Positions 44,820-55,154 of a stretch of DNA of 64,000 nt are shown here, one piece after another. The position numbers and the translations under genes were made by a program. Below the pieces are notes generated by a model. That model searched no databases and had not been told where the DNA came from. It worked only from the letters and a program-made list of their open reading frames with translations. Positions within the stretch are counted from its first letter, which is position 1. The number at the start of each line of letters is the position of its first letter. The stretch covers positions 347,347,668-347,411,667 of the forward strand of contig CM048744.1 of assembly GCA_026315105.1 (NCBI GenBank). The letters are read 5' to 3'. The DNA comes from Locusta migratoria. Taxonomy: Eukaryota; Arthropoda; Insecta; Orthoptera; Acrididae.

Positions 44820-45304
44820 GAACATTTGATCGAGTAACTATTGAGGAAGTACTGAACAGAATTGGGGAGAAAAGGAATTTCTGGCAAACTTTGACTAAAA
44901 GTAGGGATCGATTAGTAGGACACATTCTTAGACATCAAGGAATTGTGAAATTAGCGTTGGAGGGAAGTGTGTGGGCTAAAAATCGCAGAGGGAGACCAAG
45001 AGATGAATAACGTAAGCAAATTCAAATGGATGTAGGCTTGCTCAGGATAGATTAGGTTGGAGAGCTGCATCAAACCAGTCTCCGGACTGAAGACCACAAC
45101 AACACAGAATTTAGTAGCCCGCTCTCTATTACAGTATCATACGCGAAATTGTAATACTGCATTGAAAGTATAATTCCATCCGATGACGTAATCAGAGACA
45201 GGTTAGGCGAGGAGAACTGCTACCCCCTCCCGCCGTTACTGAGAAAAAGCTGTGTAACACAGACGAAAAAATTTAGAACGTTTAGTTGATATTCTACATC
45301 CGCA

Positions 45305-47225
45305 TATTTACACTACAAGTCACATTTCAGTGCCTGGCAGAGGGTTTAACGAACCGTTTTCATAGCATTTGACCACCGATCCATTGTCTAATTACGCGCG
45401 AGAAAAAAAGAACACCTAAATCTTTCCATTTTCGATCTGTTTTCTCTTATTTTGTTATGATGACCATGTCGCCCTATGCAGGCGGGTTCTAACGAAATAA
45501 TCATGTTCGCATTCGGAGGAGAAAGTTGGCGAAAGAAATTTCACGACTAGGACCTCACCGCAACGTATAACGCCCTCGTCTCAATGGTTTCCAACCCAGT
45601 TCGTCCATCATTTACGTGACACATTTCCCCTGTATCAGGATAATACAAAAAGAACTGCCCTTTTTTGAACTTTTTCTAAGCCTTCCGTAATTCCTACCTA
45701 GTGACTATACCACAATGCGCAGCAATATTCCAAAATAAGGCGGACAAGTGTAGTGTAGGCAGTTTCTTTAGCAGAACTGTTGCATCTTCGAGCGTTCTTC
45801 CTGTGAAACACAGCCTTTAGTTCACCTTTCCCAGGATGTTTTCTATGTGCTATTTCCAATGGAAGTTGTTCCTAATTGTTATTCCTAGGTATTTAGTTCA
45901 ATTAACAGCCTGTGGATTATACTGTTCTATTGTGTAAACGGATTTATTTTAGTGATAATATGGATGACTTAATCCTTTTCATTGTTTATGATCAATTGCC
46001 AATTTTTGCACCATGCAGATATATCTAAATCTTCTGCAGTTTCTTTCGATCTTCTGGCGACTTTACTAATAAAGAAACGACAGCATGATCCGCGAACAGT
46101 GTAAGTGAGCTGGTAAGATTGCCTCCTAAATCTAATATATAAAGCAGAGCGTCCGTACGTGTTGCATACAAATCTACAGTTTTGATCCAATCTTTCTCAA
46201 ATTTTATACAAGTAAGCTTCAATCCAAGAGAACGGCCCCCGTAAGTGTAAGAATCACGTACGATACATAGTTGACGAGATATGACGTCATAAACAATGAG
46301 ATGTGCGAAAAACTGCTGCATTTTGCGGCAATGCTGCTCATTTTCTCCTAAACCATTGGACCGATTTCAACCAAATTTGGTACACACATTCCTTACCGTG
46401 AGGTAATAACTGCTGCATGGTTAAAAATCACATACGGCACATGATTCAAAAGATATTACGTCATAACCAATAGAAATCGCAAAAAATGCCATATAATGCG
46501 GCGAGAGTTTCGAAATACACTGTATGAGAATCACAGTACTTAGCGACTTACAACAAACTTTAAACATAATTTCAAACCTTTATTAAACTTTTTCTCGCTG
46601 GAAACCACAGTAAAATGATCAAAGGAAAAAAGTTTGTCGCTTACTACTTTTCCGCTGTTTATGGTGAAAACTACAGCATTCGGTATGACGTTACAATTTA
46701 TAATTTGTACACTACAAATTGTACCCACAGGAAATTTTACAGACAGTATACAAACATGTAGTTGAATGTAGCTTCTACATTGCATCACAGTACGACACGT
46801 AGTTCATGAGAGATGAGCACGTAAACAATAACGTCAAGGAAAACGACCCCATCACGCAACAAGTTTTAATCTATTACTTCTTTACTACTAATTGTATTCC
46901 CAAGAGATTTTACAGCCATACTTCCTTTATGCAAATTAATATAGACCTGAAAAATGGCAGTAATAAATAAACAAATATATGGGCAACGCCGGGTTTTCAG
47001 CTAGTCTTTTATAAAGACGAGGAACATTGGGCCACTTCGCCGGGGAACGCCAGATATCACTTCTGTTGTACGCGATGCCTTTCCGTCAATTACTATGTAC
47101 TGTGACGTTTCTGACAGCAAATGACGAATCCAATGGTATCTACTGACTTTTGGAAACTTCACGCAGAGGCATTTGACGTTTATGTGTTGTGGCGGAGGGT
47201 ACTTCTGTTCCAGTCGCACATGCCC
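45305..47225 (-). mobile_element. CR1/L2-like LINE, copy b, split by a Helitron
   Basis: The 3' end is at 45305 (AGTGCCTGGCAGAGGGTT on the plus strand). Minus-strand RT pieces are readable at 45969-46130 (FADHAVV for FADDAVV, ISAWCKNWQLIINNEK) and, across the Helitron, at 47005-47225 (HLLSETSQYIVIDGKASRTT, EVISGVPRRSG). One catalytic Asp is His. Confidence 0.85.
46131..47004 (+). mobile_element. Non-autonomous Helitron
   Basis: Starts TCTAATATATAAAGCAGAGC after an A and ends GCAACGCCGGGTTTTCAGCTAG before a T, with a short GC hairpin near the end. The flanks join as CCTAAA|TCTTTTATAA, matching the uninterrupted LINE sequence at 60747-60762 (plus strand) and the reverse complement at 25727-25742. 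This gives an exact empty site. No Rep/helicase coding. Confidence 0.93.
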
Positions 47226-47739
47226 CAGGTGCCACGTGCAGACGGGCGCTAAAGGGTAGGTAGCTTCTTATTATACAATTGTTACTAATAAATTCTGCAT
47301 ATTATATCATGTGTGTCTGGAGAGTGGTTAGGAGATACGCCAGAAAATGTGGCACCAACTTTGCTTGTTTCCTTGTTTTGGTATAGGGAACTAGACGTTT
47401 TTAGATCTTCCTATGCTGGTGGCGGGACATTGTTTGGCTTCGCCGCGATGGATCTTACTACTGTTTGATCAAATTCCTTACATCTTATGTCACTGAAATT
47501 ATCTTTAACGGCTTGTTACAGTGTCACAGGAAATAAATAGTTTCATTAAAATAGGGTCGATTTCATAATTTAGCAGCCTATCTTCTTCTTTTCCTTTTTA
47601 CCTTTATCGCTCATTGATGTGCAGTCGGCATTGTAACTAGGGATTTAGGATGTTGATTGAAGTAGTGACTGAATGCCTTTCGTGTCGCCATTCCATTACT
47701 CTCCGAGAGGACAGTAAGTGTCCGAAAGTTTTCTAAATG

Positions 47740-47935
47740 CAGGCGAGTCTTATAACTGAGGCGTAACTGGGGTGGTGTATCAGCCCAGTATTCACTCAGT
47801 GGGATGTGGAAAACCGCCTAAAAATCACATCTAGGCTGCCGGCGACTCCGACACCGGTCGTCAATCCCCCGGGAGGATTCGAACCGTCCCGGAGACGTGT
47901 GTCTGTGCAGCAACATTAAGTCGTGCAATGTCTAG
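47740..47935. repeat. SINE-E fragment
   Basis: Contains GGGATGTGGAAAACCGCCTA and GGGAGGATTCGAACCGTCCC (B box on the minus strand). I associate this combination with a distinct orthopteran tRNA-derived repeat. There is no second copy in the window. Confidence 0.5.
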
Positions 47936-48221
47936 CTGAGAAATGGCGCTTGGGATGTCGTACAGGTAGGATATGGCTTGAGGTCACAACAGTGGCGCAT
48001 CCAGGATTGTGGTCTGTTGGGAGCTGAGGTCAATCACCGAACTGACGTGGTCTATAAAAAATAAAAAAGGGGGGGGGGGGCGTCCCTTTACTCATATTGG
48101 GAGGACTGATCTCTTTATTTTTTTTTCTCCCCCCTCTCTTCTCTCTCTTTCTTTCACTAGGGGATATGGGAGGCTGCAACATGGTCTGAGCGGGGGTGAG
48201 GGGGGGGGAGATGTCTTTTAA

Positions 48222-48545
48222 TTAGGTCAGAGTGGTCACAGTGCCCTGGAGACACAGCAACTGTGATTTTCGGTTGTGACCAATAGCATAAGACCTGCAG
48301 TAGGCAGTGTCTGTCTTAAGCAAATGCAGGCTCTGTGATGCTTCTTCCCCTTGTTGGGAACGAACCAAAAAGCGGCCATCGTTTTCATACAAACAGAATC
48401 TGTGTTCGTCAGTAAACACCATCTGATGCCTTTCCTGTCTTCAGTGACGTCGTCCAAGATACCAGTGCCGCCTAAGAAGTGTCTGCATTTAGTCAAAGGA
48501 AGGCGGGGAAGTGGATGACAGACACGTAGCCCATGCCGAAACAAA
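48222..48545 (-). pseudogene. Tc1-like transposase fragment
   Basis: The minus strand reads HGLRVCHPLPRLPLTK, then MVFTDEHRFCLYENDGRFLV (the FSDES.F.L motif with the catalytic Asp), and after shifts HRACICLRQTLPTAG. This is the middle of a Tc1-like catalytic domain. Both ends are missing. Confidence 0.72.
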
Positions 48546-48555
48546 CGGTGACGGA

Positions 48556-48645
48556 CTGTTCAAATGTTTGTTAACTGAAGGGACCAAAATTGTTTAGCTC
48601 CCTAGACTTACAAACAAACTAATAATAAATCAATTTCCAGAGATA
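48556..48645 (-). repeat. SINE-B-like 3' fragment
   Basis: On the plus strand, TTCAAATGTTTGTTAACTGAAG and GACCAAAATTGTTTAGCTCC resemble the inverted 3' part of SINE-B (TTTGGTCC...TTACAAACATTTGA). The head is missing. Confidence 0.55.
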
Positions 48646-48682
48646 TACGTGGGTTGGAACTTAAATAGTGACAACTATTTAT

Positions 48683-49195
48683 TCACTCCTGATACAAAAG
48701 CGTTACATGTCTGCACCTCTTACTGTCCTTAAAAGTGTCACCAGCGTTGTGTAGAACCCGATGCCAGAGGTATGGAAGGCGTAGTATACCATTAGCAGAG
48801 TCTGTTCTGGTGATGGTGCGAATGGAGGGGTCTACTGCCTGCCGAATCTTTGGAACAGTTCTGAAGCGAATGCCACGAAGTAGTTCCTTCATCTTCGGAA
48901 TGAAATCATGGTCACAGGGAATTATCTCCGTGGAGTATGGTGGATGGTACAGCATTTACCAGTCCCGTCGACCGAACAGAGAAGCCACAGCTTGCGCTGT
49001 ATGCGGCCGCGCATTGTCGTGCAAAATGCTGGGTGGGTTGTCAGACAAAGCTGGTCGCAGGTTATACTCAAAAAACGAACAGTAATACTGTGCACTGACG
49101 GTCTGCCGGGGAGGAACGTAATCCGTTAGGATAACAACATCACAGTCGTATACGAGAATCACCACACCTTTCTCCATATTGGGGCTCTGGCGCAC
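48683..49195 (-). pseudogene. Mariner transposase catalytic half with one stop
   Basis: One continuous minus-strand frame: VVILVYDCDVVILTDYVPPR, QTVSAQYYCSFFEYNLRPAL, ILHDNARPHTAQAVASLF, then a stop at 48956-48958 and MLYHPPYSTEIIPCDHDFIP, KMKELLRGIRFRTVP, to a stop at 48683. The HDN and CDHD Asp residues of a DD34D core remain. This is the best-preserved transposase frame in the window, spoiled by one nonsense codon and loss of the upstream part. Confidence 0.85.
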
Positions 49196-49258
49196 TTGAA
49201 GACCTCTGCCAGGAACTTAAATGTGACTTGCAGAGTATCCCATGTAGATGTAGATGGA
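49196..49258 (+). repeat. CR1/L2-like LINE 3' end fragment (copy c)
   Basis: ACCTCTGCCAGGAACTTAAA through GTAGATGTAGATGG matches the 3' ends at 26530-26580 and 53595-53645. Confidence 0.85.
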
Positions 49259-49507
49259 ACTGTCGTGCTGTACGACCTCTGGCACAATCAATCTTGTTCC
49301 AACTCCTTTGTTCCTGTTTCGAAAACATAGTGACTGTTTCGTTAGATCGCTGTCTCTCAAGTGACTGCGTTTCCTTCGACTGTGCGCACGCCGGTGACGT
49401 GGGACGGCCGAGTCCGTTTGCTCGGAGGTAAGGCATGTAAACTAGGGATGGGCAAAACCGATCTTTTCAGGGATCGGATCAGAAATAGTCACTCACAGGG
49501 ATGAACT

Positions 49508-49708
49508 CAAGAATGTTCAAATGTTTGTAGAGCTTATGGGACTTAACTACGGGGTCATCAGTCCCTAAACTTACAAACTACTTATGAACTACCTTATACT
49601 AAGGACGGCACAAATATCCATACCCGAGGGACGATTCGAGCCCCCGACCGTAGTGGCCGTGCAGACTGTGACTGGCGTGCCGCAGACGGCTCGGCCACCG
49701 CGACCGGC
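49508..49708 (-). repeat. SINE-A copy
   Basis: Full, slightly diverged copy. CAGGGATGAACT lies at 49496-49507 and 49709-49720. It interrupts a sequence starting TAGGGATGGGCAAAACC at 49444, which resembles a hAT terminus. Confidence 0.92.
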
Positions 49709-49724
49709 CAGGGATGAACTAGTT

Positions 49725-50455
49725 CTTTTTCATGAATCACCACTCACCAACTGATAAATAGCTTAAAACGATGGCACATTGCTTTTGTCACTGTACTTTA
49801 TTTATCTGTTTCGGCCATATCGTGAAAGAAGAAAGAGGAGTAATAATTTTATTGTAAGTCCTTAGTAGTTTCGACAATTAAAATTTGTGATTTACAGCTA
49901 CATTAAACATTAAAAATGGTATAATAGTATTTACATATTTTTGCAGGTGAAATAAAAATTGGTTATTTATATATTTTTATTCAAAAATACAATATTTTGC
50001 AGAATGATACTAGTTCCATATTTATACAGTGAGTAGTTTGAGCGAGTTCGATGAAACGTGATATAGCGCGAAAGTCCCGTGTAGGGCTTGGCAACTGCCG
50101 CGGCGGAATAGGCGTGCGCAATAAGGCCGTGTCCTATGTGAGCGACAAAAGCGAACGACAGTGCGCAACATTTAGCGACGCGACACTGCAGCTATAAGCA
50201 GCGACATTCGGCGACACGGCCGGGTGTGCTACGTGAGCGCGACAGATTCTCGCTACAAGATGGCTGATTAAGAACCGATCACCTGTTTGTAAAAACTAAA
50301 GTCTGGCACCCTTAAACAGTAGAATGCCGATAGTTACAGAGTAAGGCAATAAAGTTTTATTTACTTTAGGGAATAACGTATAAAAAGAGTGCTGTGCATT
50401 AAATTTACAAAGTGAGGAATGCTTGTAGACTATTTCATTAATAAGTTCAAATATG

Positions 50456-50509
<54 letters not shown>

Positions 50510-51070
50510 AAGATCTCCAGCCAAATTCTTAGAAAATACGACGACGAGTACAGATACTTTCGATGCCATCAATGAGTTTTTCTTTTGTGAGTACAAACCA
50601 TCAACAATTGATTAAGTACGAAGAGAGACTTACTGACATAAATCATTAGGTAAAAAGTTTAAAACTGCGGTGATTCTGTTAACAGTCGGCATAGTACAGG
50701 GGTAGCGTTCTGGGCTCCTAAATTGTAAGTTTTGCGGTTGCTGTTACGATTTCCATTCCATCTCATATTTTTAGTTCCTCTAACGACAACCCTTTCACCT
50801 GTTATCTGTGCAAAATTTTATATATTCTCTATACAGAGCACCGCAAATAATTTTCAAGTGCTTCCCAATACAGTTTATCTTTAATTGCAAACACACATAT
50901 CCCACTGTACCAAACACATTAAGTTCCTAATGAAACATTATATCAAGATAGTCTACTCAGAACCGTAATTTTACACGCATCTTGTTTGACATCCTAGTGT
51001 TCTCTCTCTCTTGCGAAGTAAGTTGTTGTTACTGTCAAAGATTCGACGCCAGCAGCAAATATTTCAAATG
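49725..51070. other. Unassigned sequence with A51 run
   Basis: Poly(A) of 51 bases at 50456-50506. A tRNA-like patch (CAGGGGTAGCGTTCTGGGCTCC) lies at 50695-50725 without a good B box. Repeated GAGCGACA/GCGACAC words occur at 50130-50250. No coding domain. Confidence 0.5.
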
Positions 51071-51249
51071 GGCATTAGTCCAGTCAATGAGTGCTCAAAA
51101 CAGGGATATAGAGTGCATGGAATATACGAATTTTTGACTTCAGAACTTTGTTAGGGATAGTTAGGAGGTGAACATACTAAAAGTCCCCGCCCCTGGGGGG
51201 TGAGCTAAAGCGGGGAGGGGGGTGGAAAGGTACCATTTTTTGCTTTTCC

Positions 51250-51436
51250 GCTTATATCTATCGGACCAAACTGCGTGGTCATCAGTCCGTAGCTTACAAA
51301 GTACTTAAACCTAGGGAAACTAACCTAAGGACAAACACACACACACCCATGCCCCAGGGAGGACTCGAACCTCCACGGCAAGCAACCGCGCGCTCCGCAG
51401 CGAGACGCTTTAGACCGCTCGGCTACGCCACCGCGG
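51250..51436 (-). repeat. SINE-B copy in left arm
   Basis: Minus-strand head GCCGCGGTGGCGTAGCCGAG, B-box arm GGAGGTTCGAGTCCTCC, body with CGGACTGATGACCACGCAG and GGTCCG. GTCTCAAAGAA follows at its 5' side. The 3' tail is missing and joins the arm at ATATCT. Confidence 0.9.
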
Positions 51437-52445
51437 CTGTCTCAAAGAAAGTTGTAACGTATTAAATGCCCTTCAATTTGATGTGCACATTTTCTACCTT
51501 ATCTTCAGCCAATCAGAAGTTACATCATTCATAAGATGTGCGCTCAGTTTCGATGTCCCTCCATAAATGAGTGTTTTGCGGGTCTGTAACGTGTTTACCT
51601 TATGAAACATGTTAGCATGGTAAATAACAATAGTTTAACAATGACAAGAAGGTACTTGCAATTGACATCTTTTCATAATTGTAATTTTTATTACAATATT
51701 ATGAATCATATAATGAAAGTTTTTAGAAACACTGTTAGTGATTCAGAATGAAAAATAAGTGCATTCAAAGCAACATCTTCGTTTTTCTGAGGAGGAATGG
51801 CCAAGTTCATTCATCTTCGTCAGTAGTGGAGACGTCGTCCAACGGGATTGGTAGAGTCTCGATGTTACTGTCGTCATCTTCATCCTGAATTAATATTCAG
51901 ACTCCATTGTTGCAGTTGCCCTTGCAGTTCAGGCATGTGACAGAGCAGCGTAACAACGCTTTTTTGCAACCACATTTGCCACTCTCACATCCTTTCGTGC
52001 ATCGACAACAAAATCATCTTCAAGATTTCGTCAGGGGCAGCATCTAACTCTGAGAGATTCGGAACTAGTGGGCCATTCCAACCCCAATTCGGCGCTCCAT
52101 CTTTAGGTTCCTCTCCTAACCAAAGGCGTACTTGGTGGTAAATTCGGAATGCATGCTGATTAACAGCTCCTTCAGCTGGAGGGAGAGTTGAGAGGTTAGT
52201 CTTTATGTTCCCAGCTGCTTTTATAGATGATTTGTAGCGTAACACGGTGAAGGATTCTGTGACGGCTGGAGCTCCATATCATTATAGAGTACTCGTGATT
52301 TCCACTGTCTAATGGAGTCGACGGAAGAAGAACTATTGGCAACATCTCAGCAGCATGTTGTATGATTTTGGACTTCTGGTGCATTTTGACAAAACCCACT
52401 GTACTCTTGAAATACGCTACGAATGTTATGTCACAGCCTGTAAAT

Positions 52446-53573
52446 GCTCGAACAGAATGATCTATTGGCCCAAGGTCAACATGGATTTAGAAAATATCGT
52501 TCATGCGAAACACAACTAGCTCTTTACTCACACGAAGTGATGGATGCTATCGACAAGGGTTCGCAAATTGATTCAGTATTCCTTGATTTCCAGAAGGCTT
52601 TTGACACCGTACCTCACAAACGACTTTTAATCAAATTGAGTGGTTACGGTATATCGCCCCAAATTTGCGACTGGATAGGGGATTTCCTCTCAGAGAGGAC
52701 ACAGTTCGTAGTAATTGCTGGTAAGGCATCGACTACAACAGAGGTGATTTCGGGCGTTCCACAGTGTAGTATTATTGGTCCTCTGATGTTCCGTATTTAC
52801 ATACACGATTTAAAATCTAAGTAGCTCTCTTAGGTTGTTTGCAGATGACGCCGTGATTTACCGTCTAGTAAAATCATCTGAAGATCAAACGCAACTGCAG
52901 AACGATTTGAATAAGATGTCTGTATGGTGTAAGAATTGGCAGTTGACTCTAAATAATGTAAGTGTGAAGTCGTCCACATGAGTACGAAAAGAACTCCGTT
53001 AAAATTTGTTTACAAGATAAATCAATCAAATGTGAAGGCCGTAAACTCCACAAAATACCTAGGAATTACTATTACTTCAGACTTAAATTGGAAAGAACAC
53101 GCAGATAATGTCGTGGGAAGGCGAACCAGAGACTGCGTTTTATTGGCAGAACCCTTAAAAGATGCAACAGAACTACTAAAGAAACTGCATACACTACGCT
53201 TGTCCGTCCTTTTATGGAGTATTGCTGCCCAGTGTGGGATCCTTATCAGGTGGGTTTAACGGAGGACATCGAAAGAGTCCAAAGAAGGGCAGCTCGTTTC
53301 GTATTGTCACGGTACAGGGGAGACAGCGTTACGGAAATGATACAGGATCTGGGATGGGAATCATTACAACAACGGCGCTTATCGCTGCGGCGTGGACTAA
53401 TTACGAAACTACAATCGCCAACATTCTCCTCCGAATGCGAAAAGATATTTTTGACTCCCACTTACATAGGTAGAAAAGATCATCAGAATAAAATACGAGA
53501 AATCAGAGCCCGAACGGAGAGATTCAGGTGTTCATTCTTCCCGCACGATATTCGAGAATGGAATGGGAGATAA
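52446..53573 (+). pseudogene. LINE reverse transcriptase, copy d
   Basis: RT motifs: DSVFLDFQKAFDTVPHKRLL (first catalytic Asp present), WIGDFLSERTQF, ISGVPQCSIIGPLMFRIYIH, then a stop at 52822. In another frame: LFADDAVIYRLVKSSEDQ, NWQLTLNN, VHMSTKRTPLKF, KYLGITITSDLNWKEH. After a further shift near 53215 the C-terminal EDIERVQRRAARFVLSRY and FFPHDIREWNGR end at 53571-53573. Both catalytic motifs survive; at least three shifts or stops break the frame. Confidence 0.9.
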
Positions 53574-53643
53574 AATAGTATAACGGTGGTTCGATGAACC
53601 CTCTGCCAGGAACTTGCAGAGTATCCCATGTAGATGTAGATTT
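52446..53643 (+). mobile_element. CR1/L2-like LINE, copy d
   Basis: It begins in RT at LEQNDLLAQGQHGFRKYRSC and ends with CTGCCAGGAACTTGCAGAG...GTAGATGTAGATTTAG. It is inserted between LFLHA and GCD of the nuclease-like pseudogene, in the opposite orientation. Confidence 0.92.
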
Positions 53644-54599
53644 AGATGCATGTAAGAATAACAAATAGGCATTGTCCATTTTCAACTCCTGATGCAGCTA
53701 TTGTGAAGAATATAAACACGTCTTAACCTTTCCTCTTCCTGGTTCTACAAGCAGAATGTTACAATCAGGTAGAGTTTTTGCTGTTAAGAGAACAGCTAAG
53801 TGACATCCTCTCTAATAATGGCAATCGAGGAATTACGTTATCTGTTGATAGCTGTCTCCACAATATCAACGACAGCACCACCTCAAGCTTGAAGGCCATT
53901 TATTCCATTTTTCTGTAGTTGCATCATCAACAGGTTTATCAGCTGATTCTTATTGTTAAATTTGGTGAGGAAATCCACTTGCTTCACTGTAATTTTAGTT
54001 TCTAGACTGACGTTCATTTCTCCACACGTCCTGAGCCGATATCGCCGACTGTTCAGTTGCTTTTATCCTCTCTGATATGTTACAGTACCCATTAGAAACC
54101 ACTGTACAACCTCTCCCAAGACAATTGGTCTTCAAAAATCTAACATAACCACTGCAACCTGATGTATTTTTTTCGACATTCAGTATGAATCAGAAGGATG
54201 TCCAAACCTCCTAAAGATGAGCAATTGCTATCTCCCCTTTCTATTCTAGTTTTCCTTTTTTTTTGTCACTGTGTAAACATCTGGTCCATCTATTGTTTCA
54301 TCGCATACAAAACACCGAGTAGCCATTGTGCGCACTACACAGTCAACATTTTCATAAATAAATAAAAAATATATCGGAAAGCTGATACACAATACCGACA
54401 CACTAACTTTCTCTTCGGTTGCAGAACTTTTGAAGTGAATTGAAATAAGAAGCGAGTGAGAACACTCCATTCCACCCCTAGTCAATGACAGGCCGTCGAT
54501 GTTCGTCGTGGGGCTTCCCCATCGTTAACCCTATCCCTTGCATTAGGTACTGACGACGACCTTGACGACATATCCACTGCAGGCGACAATAAATGAGTC

Positions 54600-54744
54600 T
54601 CAACTCCTCCGCCTCAGAGTCCTCCCTGGGGCATGGGTGTGTGTGTTTGTCCTTAGGTTAGTTTACCTAGGTTTAAGTAGTTTGTAAGCTACGGACTGAT
54701 GACCACGCAGTTTGGTCCGATAGATCTACAAACATTTGAACATT
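54600..54744 (+). repeat. SINE-B copy in right arm, 5' truncated
   Basis: It starts at GAGTCCTCCCTGGGGCATGG and keeps the complete 3' body and tail (CGGACTGATGACCACGCAG, ACAAACATTTGAACATT), followed by TTCTTTGAGAC, the inverse of the GTCTCAAAGAA beside the left-arm copy. Confidence 0.9.
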
Positions 54745-55154
54745 CTTTGAGACAAATCTTCTGTGAAACGATCGAGTGAGTCACTAGAAGTAAATATTTG
54801 AGAAAATTAGTGAGGTAAAGGCAATATTTTCCGAAATTGTCGATTTTCAATAACGTATATCTCGAAAACCGTTGGGAATTCGACGTTTATGTATAGGAAC
54901 AATTTTATAGCAACTTGAATTATCTTTCATTTTTATTTGGAACAATTTTGTCCTAAAGACGACCGTTTTCGAGATATAAGCGGAAAACAAAAAAATGGTA
55001 CCTTTCCACCCCCCTCCCCACTTTAGCTCACCCCCCAGGGGCGGGGACTTTTAGTATGTTCACCTCCTAACTATCACTAACAAAGTCCTGAAGTCAAAAA
55101 TTCTCGCATATTCCATGCACTCTAGAATGCATTCATTGACTGGACTACATATTC

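Larger units (their letters stand above)
43880..45105 (+). mobile_element. RTE-like LINE, copy 2, 5' truncated
   Basis: It begins at YIEQAIEKSKETFGEGIKVQ, keeps VRFADDIVILSETAKDL (catalytic Asp pair present), then INKSKTRVMQ, a small deletion, and FVWSVALYGRETWTI. Two SINEs interrupt it at 44440-44827. It resumes with RVTIEEVLNRIGEKRN and ends near AAGACCACAACAACAC. Stops at 44104 and 44296 make it inactive. Confidence 0.85.
48648..49440 (-). mobile_element. Second mariner family, rearranged
   Basis: The 3' terminus CGTGGGTTGGAACTTAAATA at 48648 follows TA. The N-terminal HTH part (MFSKQEQRSWNKIDCARG at about 49340) is separated from the catalytic part by a 60-bp LINE 3' fragment and a deletion. 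The other terminus was not found. Confidence 0.75.
51805..54110 (-). pseudogene. PIN/XPG-nuclease-like transposon protein, split by a LINE
   Basis: Minus strand from about 54110, in several frames: VVSNGY, ITVKQVDFLTKFNNKNQLIN, VDIVETAI, DVTLAVLL-like (family GEDTDLLVLL), ILLVEPGRGKVKT, LLFLHA. LINE copy d interrupts, then FTGCDITFVAYFKSTVGFVK, YGAPAV, LRYKSSIKAAG, LPPAEGAVNQHAFRIYHQVR, WGWNGPLVP and a Cys-rich tail (CCRCTKGCESGKCGCKK, CSVTCLNCKGNC). The Asp-rich DAD and GEDTDLL motifs suggest a PIN/XPG-type nuclease fold. I recognise the family only as uncharacterised repeat-borne proteins. Frameshifts, stops and the LINE inactivate it. Confidence 0.65.
51076..55150. mobile_element. Candidate long-TIR DNA transposon carrying a nuclease-like gene
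   Basis: An inverted repeat of about 185 bases links 51076-51258 with about 54970-55150 (shared GGTGAACATACTAAAAGTCC, GTGGAAAGGTACCATTTTTT and CCGCTTATATCT). The outer ends begin TAGTCCAGTCAATGA on both sides and are flanked by CAT, a possible 3-bp duplication. Between the arms lies the minus-strand pseudogene at 51805-54110, split by LINE copy d. Each arm carries a SINE-B relic next to GTCTCAAAGAA. Confidence 0.62.

Noticed and set aside
49444..49470. Complete hAT element starting TAGGGATGGGCAAAACC
   Set aside because: The terminus looks right, but no matching inverted end or 8-bp duplication was found downstream.
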